Positions 32,253 to 42,401 of a stretch of DNA of 64,000 nt are shown one piece after another. Position numbers and translations under genes: made by a program. The notes beneath the pieces are model-generated. The model was given only the letters and a program-made list of their open reading frames with translations. It was not told the origin of the DNA and did no database searches. This stretch comes from Chaetoceros tenuissimus (lineage: Eukaryota; Bacillariophyta; Thalassiosirophyceae; Chaetocerotales; Chaetocerotaceae): contig BLLK01000038.1 of the NCBI GenBank assembly GCA_021927905.1, positions 744,001-808,000 on the forward strand, read 5' to 3'. Position 1 is the stretch's first letter. Each line of letters starts with the position of its first letter.

Positions 32253-34068
32253 ATGTCAAAGTTTGAATGCAAGACTGAGGTCTTGAAGGCAGTCATAGAC
32301 GAGGCAAGCAAGGCCAACAAAGATGCATCGACTCCTGTCCCACTCGTTGGATCCATCGACCAAGGAACATCCTCGACTCGTTTCCTCCTCTTTACTGCTC
32401 AAGGAAGAATTGCAGCTTCTGCTCAGATGGAACATACACAAATATTTCCACCTGAACATGTTGGTCGTCATGAACATGATCCTATTGAGATATGGCAAAA
32501 TACTCTTACATGTATGAAGAATGTGATTCATGCGATTCAAAGTGATGCGTCCTATAAGCTTTTGTCAGCTTCAGAAGAATCTAATAGAATTGAAGGTGTC
32601 ATTGGTCTCTCCATCAAGGCTATTGGAATTACAAATCAGAGAGAAACTACAGTTGCTTGGAATGAAGTCACTGGGAAACCATATTATAATGCTGTTGTAT
32701 GGGATGATTTGAGAACTACAGAGATTGCTGTAGACATTGCAAAAGCGGCTGGAGATGGAGATAAAGATTGTCTAAGAGCAAAAACAGGATTGCCATTGGC
32801 AAGTTATTTTGCAGGGACAAAAGTGAACTGGTTAATCAATAACGTTGCAGAATTACAAGAAGATTTGAAGAATCCAGATAAGTGCTCACAAGTAAGATTT
32901 GGTACTATTGATTGTTGGCTCGTTCATCAATTGACAGGATCATCATCTACAGCTGATGGTGCAAATGTTGGTGGTCTCTTTGTGACCGATGTAACGAATG
33001 CAAGTCGATGGCTATTGATGGATCTAGAAACTATGCAGTGGGACGAAAGCTTGATCAAAACAGTTTGTTCTGGTTCTTCAAACATTACTCCTCCACTCTC
33101 TTCATTTCCAACCATCATGAGTAGTAGTGAAGTATATGGTGAATGTGCCGTAGATTTTGGAGAGCCTGCTTTGGAGGGAATCCCTATCAGTGGTATTCTC
33201 GGCGATCAACAAGCTGCACTTTTCGGACAAGGAGCTTTTCAAGCTGGTGAAGCAAAGAATACATATGGTACTGGACTTTTCCTCATGATGAATACTGGTA
33301 CAACTGCAACTCCTAGTACACATGGATTGTTAACAACAGTGGGATATCGTCTTGGAAATGATGATCCAGTGTATGCTTTGGAAGGTAGTGTAAGTCACTC
33401 TGGAAGCACAATACAGTGGCTCAGAGACCAACTTCAAATCATCGACAGTGCTCCCGAATCAGAGACATTTGCAAGAAAAGTTGCGTCAAATGATGGGCTA
33501 TATTTTGTCCCTGCTTTTGCAGGTTTATTTGCTCCATATTGGAGATCTGATGCACGTGCATGTATTGTTGGTATGACTGCGTCCCATAACAAAAATCATA
33601 TCTGTAGAGCAGCATTAGAATCAGCTGCTTACCAAACCAAGGATGTTTTCGATGCTATCGATAAGGATTCTAATGTTGCACTGAAGGAGCTTCGAGTTGA
33701 TGGAGGGGGCACTGCAAACTCTCTTCTCATGCAGTTTCAAGCAGACATGATTTCGGTTCCTGTAGTCAAGCCAGTCATCAAGGAAACAACAGGTGAGCAT
33801 ATATTTGAAACATTTATTTATATATATTAATGTATGGTTTGTAATTTCAGATGAATGTACTGACGGCATACTCCATTTCTATCATGCAGCTCTTGGAGCC
33901 GCGTTTGCCGCAGGTCTTGCCACCTCCGTATGGTCAAGTAAGGATGAAATTAAAGCTTTATGGGCTGAAGAAGAACGATTCATGCCGACCATGGACAACG
34001 CAGTGAAGGAGAAAAATCTAAAGGGATGGAAAAAGGCGATTCAAAAGTCAATTGGTTGGGAGGAATAA
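32253..34068 (+). CDS. GK: Glycerol kinase, two exons
   Basis: Exons 32253-33792 and 33890-34068, 572 aa. It phosphorylates glycerol to glycerol 3-phosphate with ATP. FGGY-family motifs are the N-terminal phosphate loop GSIDQGTSSTRFLLF, the glycerol-binding GITNQRETTVAWN, the GDQQAALFGQGAF block, YGTGLFLMMNTG and VDGGGTANSLLMQFQAD. The second exon was set at the acceptor after CATGCAG because it restores the family junction TT-ALGAAFAAGLA. An earlier AG at 33849-33850 keeps the frame but would insert 13 unconserved residues. The ATG at 32253 was chosen over the in-frame GTG at 32247. No clear presequence, so probably cytosolic. It supplies glycerol 3-phosphate for lipids, the same pathway as the CDP-diacylglycerol synthase at 40684. 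Confidence 0.95.
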
Positions 34069-34495
34069 AAATTTGGACCATGTGATACATGAGATCATGC
34101 CTTAAAAGCAATGACTCATTCTCATATATAAATAATAATATTAGAGCTGCATATTTTTTAATGAAGCAATGGTATCTTTTTCAAAGATACTAGTTGATAC
34201 AAAGAAAGGAACTTTCCTTTTTTCTAGGGGATAGAGGCCATTTATCTTCAATTTTTGACAGCTACTCGTAGCTACTAATCACAGTATCATCAAGTAGTAG
34301 TAGTGTCATTTTTTGAACATGAGAAGCCTTCTGCAAAAAGGATGCTTGAAATATTTCTGATAGGAGTTTCGAGGTGCAGAACACAGTAATTGTATCAGTA
34401 TGATTTCAAAGTATAAATACAGAATAGTTCATTTCTCTTCGTCCAAGTAGATCACACTGTTTGGTATATTGATTAGGGTGAAAATACACGTAGAG
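34069..34495. other. Intergenic region
   Basis: About 425 bp between two same-strand genes: 3' UTR of glycerol kinase and promoter of the membrane protein. A run of TAG/AGT trinucleotides lies near 34290-34305. Nothing else was recognised. Confidence 0.4.
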
Positions 34496-35740
34496 ATGCC
34501 TAGTGAGGAAGACATTGAAAATCCTCGTCCATTCGATGAGATTGAAGAAATTAACGAAGAGGACAACGAAGCTCTATTGGAGACTGCGTTGTCTCAAAAG
34601 AAAGAAGGTTCTTCGTCTGCTGAGCAAGCAGTAGAAAAGACCACAAATGAGGCTCCATGTAAAGAAGACACTGACAATCCTCAGGGGATCGACAAAGATG
34701 AAGATGATAATGAGAAGCTGATTGTGAAAGAAGAAGAAGAATCCTCTATGAGCAAAACATCATCTTCCGAGAAGGCAGAAGAAGTACATCAACAAAAACA
34801 GACAAGTGTGCCTGGCTGGATGGAACTTTTCATTGGAGCAACTTTCTTATGCGGATCTATATTTCTCTACTTGAAAGCCTACTCTGCACAAAGCCAAAAG
34901 ATTCATTTAAGTCTATTTTTCCAAGATATTACAAACAACGATAGAGAAGGAACTCTTGATCTTTATGCGAAATATGTCGAAGAGTATGAAGTGCAGCAGG
35001 TCCAAGATAAAATTCGACATGATTCCATGAGAGGAGGCTATGGTTTTCCTTTATCATTTCTCTTTGGGTGTATCTTTTTCTTTGTCTCAATTATGTTTGA
35101 TGCGATGAGTGCCTACAAGATAAGTATCAATCATACCATTAGTCATATCATAGCTGGATGTGGAGTATTTCTCTGGTTTGTAGCAAGTGTTTTCTCGATC
35201 CCAGATGTGAACGAATCGATCCACCAAAATGATGACAATACAATTATGATTGTAGGCTGTGTATTCCTAATGGTTGCATTGTTCGGATCATTTTTTTCCC
35301 TGATCAAGAGAGATCAGATCCCACCCAAAATCATTTTCATATTAAATGGTTTCAAACTTTGTGGAGTGATTCTTTTCTTAACAGGGTCTATCTTGATGAT
35401 GGACAAACATTTGTACACAGAACCAAGCATAGAAAATATTGAAAGATGCTTGACACCGTTCCAAACTCTTTCTGGTTTCGATTCTACTATGAATAAAGAA
35501 TGCGCAGATTTAGCTGGTGTACATTTTGTGCAAGGGCAAGATAGCAGCACCGATCTAAACAAACAGTATGAAAAGTTTACTAGAATCTCCTACGGGATAA
35601 TTGGAAAGTGGAATGCCTCTTTGATTGACTACGTACTACCATGGAGCAATATGCTACATCACAGGGTCGATTTTCTTTCTTGTGGAAGGGATTCTCTATT
35701 TTGCTCTTTCTCTGAAGGAAAATCGTGCATGAATAAATAG
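34496..35740 (+). CDS. Five-helix membrane protein, function unknown
   Basis: 414 aa from the ATG at 34496; an upstream in-frame TTG is not a credible start. The first about 110 residues are very acidic and polar (many Glu, Asp and Ser). Five hydrophobic segments follow: WMELFIGATFLCGSIFLYL, FPLSFLFGCIFFFVSIMF, ISHIIAGCGVFLWFVASVF, TIMIVGCVFLMVALFGSFF and the segment around GFKLCGVILFLTGSILMM. The C-terminal about 110 residues are soluble with several Cys (SLFCSFSEGKSC). No signal peptide and no recognised family. Helices two to five resemble the spacing of small stramenopile YrhK-like or tetra-spanning proteins, but this is not a firm match. Confidence 0.65.
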   Translation: MPSEEDIENPRPFDEIEEINEEDNEALLETALSQKKEGSSSAEQAVEKTTNEAPCKEDTDNPQGIDKDEDDNEKLIVKEEEESSMSKTSSSEKAEEVHQQKQTSVPGWMELFIGATFLCGSIFLYLKAYSAQSQKIHLSLFFQDITNNDREGTLDLYAKYVEEYEVQQVQDKIRHDSMRGGYGFPLSFLFGCIFFFVSIMFDAMSAYKISINHTISHIIAGCGVFLWFVASVFSIPDVNESIHQNDDNTIMIVGCVFLMVALFGSFFSLIKRDQIPPKIIFILNGFKLCGVILFLTGSILMMDKHLYTEPSIENIERCLTPFQTLSGFDSTMNKECADLAGVHFVQGQDSSTDLNKQYEKFTRISYGIIGKWNASLIDYVLPWSNMLHHRVDFLSCGRDSLFCSFSEGKSCMNK

Positions 35741-35797
35741 GAACTGATTTTGTTTCTTCACGAACCACCAGGAACTTTTTTATTTAGATACTTGTAT

Positions 35798-37579
35798 TTA
35801 TATTATTGTGTTTTCTTCCAATTTCAAATCATTATTTCTCATTACAGTATCGGCAGCTCCATAAGAAGAAATAACTTCAATATTATCTTCATTGCCAACC
35901 TTTTTGAAGTTCCCCTTTGATCTACTACATGGTAAACGTCTAGTGAGAGAGACGTAAGTTGCAAATGCTCCCAACCCACCTGAAAATATAGTAAAGATAA
36001 GGATCAAGCCAAGACCTTTTTTCGAAGAAAGCACATCGCCAACAGTCCAAGTCTCAATTTCTGCTAAGAATGACTGCGAAGAACCACAATCTCTCTGTTT
36101 CACTGCAAAATCAGAAACGCGATTGAATAGATGAATGACATCACACAGCTCATCGTCACATCCCTTCATTTTATCTGTCAACACCTTTCCGTTGTATATG
36201 AGACGAAATAATCTCTGATTACTGGCTTCTACAGCATGAATTTCGATTGATAACAATGACGCATATGGAGCCCATTGAGCTCCATCCCACACATTTTCTC
36301 CCAAAGTTGCAAGAATTGGCAAAATTGTTGTGTCATGACCAGAGAAAAGGGCAAGTTGAGGAGCCGGACTTCGTAATTCGCTCACCATTTGTGGTAAGAT
36401 CGACGACCATGTACTTTTTGGTACGAAGCCAAGCATATTGGATAACATTTCAACCCATAGTGGACCAAAAGCTAGCTTGGAATGTGCTGCATCATTGTGT
36501 TTCATGGCATAAGTCCATGGTCTGAATGAATACTGGTCCAATCTATCAAAGTAATTATTTTCCTCGTCTCTGCCATAATCATCAAGAACATCTGGAAGAT
36601 CCCTATCGTTACAAATAGTTGTCATTAGACAATCCTCAGCTTGATCTCGAAAGTCTCCACCCAATGTATCCATAAGTTTATTCAAATCTTTGCTCTCTTT
36701 ACTCTTTACGAATCTTTTGATGTATTCTGGACTTTTCTTGGCTTCTTCGAAAAGATCATTCAGACGTGGACAGACATCTTCATTTGCCGCTAGAATATCT
36801 TGAACACGATCAGCAGTATGAACTGAAATAGTTGGATCAACTTGAGTTCCAAGTTCCTGTGAATGCTGCAATAGCAAATCTCCGAATAAACCACGTAAAA
36901 GAACTTGTCCGGACATGATTGTCCGTTGGTCATCATCAGCTCTATAATACAATCTCGGTTCTTCATATGGCCTCACATCATTATCTTCATTCAAATCAAT
37001 AAGTACTAAATCATGATTATCCTTATTTTCACCTCTTTCCTTGACATATGTCGACCTTAGCATCTTTCCATTGGACAATTCTTGCACATATCCACGCAGT
37101 AGCAATTGACCCTTTTGACAAGTACCATTTAGCAAATTCATCAACTGCGGTGCATCCATTAATGCATCATAGTTTTTCTCAAAAAGAAAGAAGGCACCTT
37201 CACCATCTAATTTCATATCTTCCGTGGCATTCTTTTCCAATTGTAATATTTCAGGCTGTGCTGGTGGTGCTGTAAGTGTTTTCAATTCACAATCCCAATG
37301 ATTTTGCCAATTTTCCCAACATGTATGATTATTCCATGGCGTCCTTGCTCCATGTCGAATGATTGCAGTGACGTGTACTAGAGACGTTTGGATATTGTTT
37401 GATTTTTTGAGTGTAGGAATCTTTCTATTTGCAAGCTGTTGAGGTGTGCTGCAATATTCAGGATAGCTCGGGTACTTTTTGTACCAATCGCTCATCTTCT
37501 CAAATTCACTAGCATTGCCAGTGCTGCATGCTGTGAGTAGAAGCACTGAAAGAGATGAAAATGTTGGTGTTGGTCTCAT
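35798..37579 (-). CDS. Histidine acid phosphatase, membrane-anchored
   Basis: 593 aa, single exon. The N-terminal signal peptide is MRPTPTFSSLSVLLLTACS. The catalytic RHGARTPW, whose His forms the phospho-enzyme, is near residue 76, and the proton-donor motif ALFSGHDTTILPIL is near residue 416. These are the two hallmarks of branch 2 histidine phosphatases. Many Cys in the lumenal part suggest disulfides. A membrane helix (about residues 516-538, GLGLILIFTIFSGGLGAF) precedes a short cytosolic tail, so the enzyme is type I anchored with its catalytic domain outside or in a lysosome-like lumen. The closest described relatives are lysosomal/prostatic acid phosphatases and the 2-phosphoxylose phosphatase. 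Substrate not determinable. The divergent neighbour shares a promoter with CRE-like sites. Confidence 0.9.
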   Translation of the reverse strand: MRPTPTFSSLSVLLLTACSTGNASEFEKMSDWYKKYPSYPEYCSTPQQLANRKIPTLKKSNNIQTSLVHVTAIIRHGARTPWNNHTCWENWQNHWDCELKTLTAPPAQPEILQLEKNATEDMKLDGEGAFFLFEKNYDALMDAPQLMNLLNGTCQKGQLLLRGYVQELSNGKMLRSTYVKERGENKDNHDLVLIDLNEDNDVRPYEEPRLYYRADDDQRTIMSGQVLLRGLFGDLLLQHSQELGTQVDPTISVHTADRVQDILAANEDVCPRLNDLFEEAKKSPEYIKRFVKSKESKDLNKLMDTLGGDFRDQAEDCLMTTICNDRDLPDVLDDYGRDEENNYFDRLDQYSFRPWTYAMKHNDAAHSKLAFGPLWVEMLSNMLGFVPKSTWSSILPQMVSELRSPAPQLALFSGHDTTILPILATLGENVWDGAQWAPYASLLSIEIHAVEASNQRLFRLIYNGKVLTDKMKGCDDELCDVIHLFNRVSDFAVKQRDCGSSQSFLAEIETWTVGDVLSSKKGLGLILIFTIFSGGLGAFATYVSLTRRLPCSRSKGNFKKVGNEDNIEVISSYGAADTVMRNNDLKLEENTII

Positions 37580-37680
37580 GACTCAGATATGGAATGAAGA
37601 ATATGATTACTTTATATAGAATGAGAAGCAACCATAATACGAGTACACAGAAGATTTGTCTTCTGTCTACTCTTTTCCAA

Positions 37681-37740
37681 TGACGCACTGACAATTTGAC
37701 GTCAGCTACTTTAGTCATGACATATATGAAACAATGACGC
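37681..37740. promoter_or_regulatory. Cluster of three CRE-like elements in a divergent promoter
   Basis: TGACGC at 37681-37686, the full palindrome TGACGTCA at 37697-37704 and TGACGC at 37735-37740, inside the 276-bp gap between the acid phosphatase and oxygenase start codons. In diatoms such cores (TGACGT, ACGTCA, TGACGC) are known CO2/cAMP-responsive elements bound by bZIP proteins. Function here is inferred from the motif cluster only. Confidence 0.55.
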
Positions 37741-37855
37741 ACATTGGACATGTGTTTTTCGATCTCTCGATGTTGCGATGTTGCTTTGTTTTCATTATTG
37801 AAGCAAATGTGTAGAAGTAGTAGTTAGTAAAGCACTAGTAGCTCTAATTTGTACG

Positions 37856-39120
37856 ATGCCCAAGCATCATCATCTATTGAAAAGTTTTATATCATTACTA
37901 TTACTCTTTCTTTCCAGCCTATCTACAACAAGCGCACTTTCATCTTCAAAAGATCTTTCCTCCAAGCTGACCGGAAGTGAGACGCACAACATGGCAACTT
38001 CAGTCATTCGATTATCCTACAAAGACCTAGTCAACAAAACACCATTTGCAATATCATGTGCAAAACGAGCATTTTGTGAAAGAGGTTGCTTTGGTGCTTT
38101 ATCTATATATGATATCCCTGAATGGAAAGATGCATGTAAACAAGTATTGAATGTCGGGAAGAAACTTGCATTAGATCCATGTGAAGAAGCTGTAAAAGCG
38201 AGAAAAGAATGTCAAGCAGATGTTCGTGTAGGACCAGGTTGGCTTGGTTCTCCTGGAAAAGAAACTCATTCTCTTCAAAGTGGGTACTATGCCAACTTGA
38301 AAAATGAAGAGGAAATGTTTTCAAATGTGAATAATGATTCGGAACAAGTTTGGTCTGTGAATCGCTGGCCGAGTGAATTGGCACATGATGGTAAAAGCTT
38401 TCAGCAATCTGTAAAATCTGCTGGTAAAATCATGTATGATGTATCTTTATTGACTCTTGACTTGGCACAAACAGCTGCGGTTGAAATTATGTCTGAGAAA
38501 TATTCACAGCCATGCGCTGATGTAGTACCAAATTTAAGAAATTTGGCAGAGAACTCTAATTTTCTTCCATCTAGGCTAGTATATTATGATGCAAAGTATG
38601 AAAGAGATGACCATGTTATGCAAGAAGCTGATGATTCTAAATGTCGAAAATACTGGCTACCATGGCATCTTGATTTTAACTTGGCAACTGCATTTGCTCC
38701 TGATGAAGCTTTGAGTGGAAAAAGTGACTCGTCAATGATTTGGAATGATGATAAAAATCCTGAAATGGAAGCTGGGTTAATGTTAAGAAATCCTGATGGT
38801 TCAATTGTTCCTGCTGCAATTGGTCGCGATAGTATTTTGATTCAGCTCGGTGCACACGCCCAACTTGTATCTGGTTCTGTCTTGAAAGCCCACATGCAGT
38901 TGCTAAAAAGAGTAGTGAAGAAAATCTAGGAAGATTATTATTTGGACTCTTTGTGTATGGAGCATGGGAGTCTCGAATGAAACCAAGTACGGAACTTCTC
39001 AAAATCGTTGGAGAAAAAAGTATACTTGAAGATGATTTCGCTTGTCTAATGGAGAAAGCTTACACCGGAGACACTGTTTTGAATGGTTATAAAGCTTTTG
39101 AAACTTATATGAATAGTTGA
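37856..39120 (+). CDS. 2-oxoglutarate/Fe(II) oxygenase-like protein (isopenicillin N synthase type), frame disrupted near the 3' end
   Basis: The first frame runs to 38929 (357 aa). It starts with a signal peptide (MPKHHHLLKSFISLLLLFLS) and contains the metal-binding HxD motif WHLDFNLATAF (His271, Asp273). Near 38890 the family's next conserved piece, with the distal iron-binding His, appears one frame over: HAVAKKSSEENLGRLLFG is readable from 38893, and that frame stays open to the stop at 39118-39120. So the coding sequence continues for about 75 residues beyond the apparent stop, after a shift equivalent to one missing base between about 38885 and 38893. No believable intron (GT-AG over 40 nt) explains it. 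It may be a young pseudogene or a sequencing error. The in-frame product would lack the distal His and be inactive. Confidence 0.72.
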
Positions 39121-39668
39121 CCAAGCTTTTAGAGTGTTGAATTTTTCACAATCAATAATAAATTAGATTATTAATTCTCAATGGATCACAGCTTCATTTT
39201 GAATTCTACCATCGAATTTTATCGAGATCCGGCGAAACCTTGTTAAGCTATTTTTGCCGACATAAAACGGGAATGGAGTCTTTGGCGACTGCTTTGTCGG
39301 ATGAGACGACTTTGGCCTCGCTCGTGCCCCTTTCAACTTGGCGATTTCGCGATTGTTGGAGCGCTTGGTTGGAGCATGGAGCAGCTCTTTCACGATCTCT
39401 CAATCACGCATTTAACCAAGTGGAAGCACCATACTTTCTTGAGAATACCTCACACCATTACATCATACATAAAAGTATTGCTTACAGCTTCTCCTGTTGT
39501 ATCAGAAGAAGCAATTCACAGATCATAAAGAAAGTGAGCCGTCCCGCTATCACACATACTAAAAGTTGGAAGTTGCGGAACAAAACACATCATACCACAA
39601 TCTCAACTTTACCTCTTTTGAGAAATACACAGCAAATAAGTAAAGGGCAAGATTCCATCTAGTAGAAT
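39121..39668. other. Intergenic region with a GC-rich patch
   Basis: About 550 bp. A patch at about 39225-39420 is clearly richer in G+C than its flanks and is open in three frames (39240-39662 and 39301-39528 on plus, 39393-39178 on minus). None gives a recognisable protein. The rest is AT-rich promoter or leader of the small secreted protein. It could be a relic of an inserted or duplicated coding sequence. Confidence 0.4.
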
Positions 39669-40025
39669 ATGTCAAATTCCATAATACTGAAATCCTTTGC
39701 AGTGGGCATACTAATGTTACCATCTACAGCAGGGGCAGGATTACGAGCAACAGCTACTACAATAAAAAGAGAAAAGGAACAGACTGAACAGACACCCAAA
39801 TTGCGACATGCAGTAAATTCAAATGGTTCAAAAGCTAGAAAATTAAAGCTGACAGATGACGATGATATAGAATTTTATAGATACGAAGTTGAGCATGGAT
39901 ACCTCACCTATGAAAACTTTGAATCTGCTCTGACTGAAACTCAGAACGACGACCAGGATGATGATTATGTTTTTCAAAATGCTCATACAATCACTGAGGA
40001 TTTGATGGATACTGAAGATTTATAG
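39669..40025 (+). CDS. Small secreted acidic protein, hypothetical
   Basis: 118 aa. The signal peptide is strong (ILKSFAVGILMLPSTAGAG, cleavage likely after residue 23). The mature part is about 95 aa with a Lys/Thr-rich start and a very acidic end (TDDDDIEF, NDDQDDDYVF, EDLMDTEDL). No Cys and no recognised domain. The acidic mature region could bind cations or silica/calcium surfaces; this is speculation. The gene stands alone with about 650 bp of noncoding DNA downstream. Confidence 0.55.
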   Translation: MSNSIILKSFAVGILMLPSTAGAGLRATATTIKREKEQTEQTPKLRHAVNSNGSKARKLKLTDDDDIEFYRYEVEHGYLTYENFESALTETQNDDQDDDYVFQNAHTITEDLMDTEDL

Positions 40026-40683
40026 TTTCCATCAAAAAGGGAAGGTATTTTTGGAATATATGAGTTCCAATTGTAATCGCAAGAGCAATTGCTTTGAGAA
40101 GACACGAAAAGGCTACGAAGATGATGATCTTCTAGCTAGAGTATGGCAGTAGGTTGTAATAGTATGTTATAAATTTTATAGAAAAGAATTATGGAAATTC
40201 ACATCGAAAGAATTTTCATGTTTGATCATTAATGTGTCTTGAATTTTGTTTGAGACTCGTAAATATTCATCTAGTGATGTAGTAGACCTCAGTGGCATTT
40301 TGTGTTTGTCTATCTTGTGCCTACTGAAACTGCTGAGAATAGATTTATATTCTTCGGTCTATTGTAACACTTATTGCATGAAATGCATTTTATGTTATAA
40401 AACAGGAATAGGTGGTACAGTAAAATGCGTTTCAACTGTTTCAACATACCATCCCAAAAACTTTAAACGTCATTGGACATATAACAGGTTTCTAGCCCGT
40501 TTCCCATCTTTTTAACCGTCATTTTTTATCACACAAAAGATGAAGGAGTACCTCATAGTTCCAACGAAATGCAAGAATTACTACACGAGCAAATAATAGC
40601 AAACTCATTCACGCTGGCAGAAAGCTGGCCTATCTAAACTTCCAAGATATACATAGTTCACATAATAGTCGAAAGTAGTAAAA
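40026..40683. other. Intergenic region
   Basis: About 660 bp of AT-rich sequence between two plus-strand genes. One ACGTCA core lies at 40468-40473, about 210 bp before the CDP-diacylglycerol synthase start. The ORF at 40246-40515 has no supporting feature. Confidence 0.4.
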
Positions 40684-42330
40684 ATGAGCAAGAAACTTGG
40701 GCTTCGCCTCCGAAAGAATAAACAGTCTAGTAGCACTGTTACATCTCCTCCATCCAATAACAATCAGAACACAGAATCAAACCTAGAAGAAGAGTATAAT
40801 CTCCACAAACGAAAAAATAAAAGTGGTTCGTCTCCATTTCAACGTTGGAACAAAAAGAAAAGTCAATCCTCTATTCCTGACAATATATCGACGAATGCTG
40901 ATGAAGATATACACACAGTTTTGACCGAAGATACTCATTCCAAGATATCAAAGAAAAGAAATGCTACACTTGAAGGAATTATGAAGAGTGAAATGAAGGA
41001 AGAAATGAGTATATCTTCAAACAATAATGACTCTATATCTGAGCCAAGAAAAGCCATGGCGACATCTGAAATAAAAAAAGATGAATCGAAACTCAAGAAG
41101 ATCTTCATTCGTCTTTTCTTTGGGTTCTTGATGGTTTTTATTTTTCTATTTCACATGTTTAGTGGTCATATCTACCTCTGTGGGTTGATTTTCTTCACGG
41201 AAGTTATGCTATTCCGTGAACTGGTAGCTGTGCGTTACAATACATTCTTTCACATCATTGAGGAGACTATACCATGGTTCCGAACTACACAATGGCTCTG
41301 GTTCTGGACTTCCATCTTTTATACCTATAGTGATTTTGTGGTTGAAGTGATCAAAGGAAATACATCACTACATTATCTACTTGAATATGCCAGATTTCAA
41401 GCAGGGTTCTCGTTTTTGTTATATTCTGGTACATTTGTTCTTACCATTGCAAGTATTCAGCCTGGATACATTAAATTCCAGTTGAATCAGCTTTGTTGGA
41501 CTATCCTTGTGTTGTGTCTCACAGTTGGACAGCTCAAGTACATTATGCACAATGTATACAATGGATTCTTTTGGTTTGCTCTACCAATTATGCTTGTTGT
41601 GTCCAACGACAGCTTTGCGTGGTTGGCTGGAATCACTTGTGGTAGAAAATTCATCCATAGACCCTTCATCTCCATCAGTCCGAATAAAACTTGGGAAGGT
41701 TTCATAGGAGGGTGGATTGGAACCATGATTTTTGGCTATTACCTAGCAAGATTCATGTCTCACTATACTTGGATGACATGCCCAGAAACTACCTTTGAGC
41801 TATTCCCTCAGCCTTTGGAGTGTGATCCACATCCCGTCTTCAAGCCAGCAACATTCATATTTCCCAGCCAAATTTTTGAACTTATTCCCAGCGGTCTAGC
41901 TCAAATGATTCCAAATGTAGTAGATATGTGTATGATAGATGGAGACGCAAGTAATTTGACTGCATGTGTGAGCGGCGCCGAAAATCACACGCATCATCAC
42001 TTTGAGCTTCAGATCAAGGATTTGTATCCTGTCCAAATTCACACCCTAGGTTTGAGTCTATTCGCGTCATTTGTAGCACCATTTGGGGGATTTTTGGCAA
42101 GTGCAATCAAGAGAGCATATGAATTGAAAGATTTTGGTGTGCTGATCCCAGGTCACGGAGGTATGATGGATCGATTTGATTGTCAGTTGTTGATGGCACT
42201 GTGTACTTGGGTTCACTACAATACGTTTGTAAAGCTGTCTGCTGTCAGTGTGCCGAAGATGATTTATATGTACCAAATGATGAAAGAGAGTGAACAAGAA
42301 GAATTCTTGAAACTGGTTCGCGAACTCTAA
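40684..42330 (+). CDS. CDS1: Phosphatidate cytidylyltransferase (CDP-diacylglycerol synthase)
   Basis: 548 aa, single exon. It makes CDP-diacylglycerol from phosphatidic acid and CTP, the branch point to phosphatidylinositol, phosphatidylglycerol and cardiolipin. The N-terminal about 140 residues are polar and basic (cytosolic). About eight membrane helices follow. The family signature is complete near residues 472-498: S-IKRAYELKDFG, LIPGHGGMMDRFD. The segment ISPNKTWEGFIGGWIGT is the second conserved block. This matches the eukaryotic ER-type enzyme (animal CDS1/2, plant CDS1) rather than the mitochondrial TAM41 type. A Cys/His-rich lumenal loop (about residues 360-440) is longer than usual. 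Confidence 0.95.
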   Translation: MSKKLGLRLRKNKQSSSTVTSPPSNNNQNTESNLEEEYNLHKRKNKSGSSPFQRWNKKKSQSSIPDNISTNADEDIHTVLTEDTHSKISKKRNATLEGIMKSEMKEEMSISSNNNDSISEPRKAMATSEIKKDESKLKKIFIRLFFGFLMVFIFLFHMFSGHIYLCGLIFFTEVMLFRELVAVRYNTFFHIIEETIPWFRTTQWLWFWTSIFYTYSDFVVEVIKGNTSLHYLLEYARFQAGFSFLLYSGTFVLTIASIQPGYIKFQLNQLCWTILVLCLTVGQLKYIMHNVYNGFFWFALPIMLVVSNDSFAWLAGITCGRKFIHRPFISISPNKTWEGFIGGWIGTMIFGYYLARFMSHYTWMTCPETTFELFPQPLECDPHPVFKPATFIFPSQIFELIPSGLAQMIPNVVDMCMIDGDASNLTACVSGAENHTHHHFELQIKDLYPVQIHTLGLSLFASFVAPFGGFLASAIKRAYELKDFGVLIPGHGGMMDRFDCQLLMALCTWVHYNTFVKLSAVSVPKMIYMYQMMKESEQEEFLKLVREL

Positions 42331-42401
42331 GCAACACAAATATATATATATCAAAGGATTGTACATAATATATAACTTTATTCTTTCTATTTTTTTTTAG
42401 C

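Noticed and set aside
33851-33889. Earlier splice acceptor in glycerol kinase giving 13 extra residues
   Set aside because: It is in frame but breaks the conserved TT-ALGAA junction, whereas the acceptor at 33888-33889 restores it exactly.
39240-39662. 140-aa ORF upstream of the small secreted protein
   Set aside because: No recognisable domain and competing frames on both strands; reported only as a composition anomaly.
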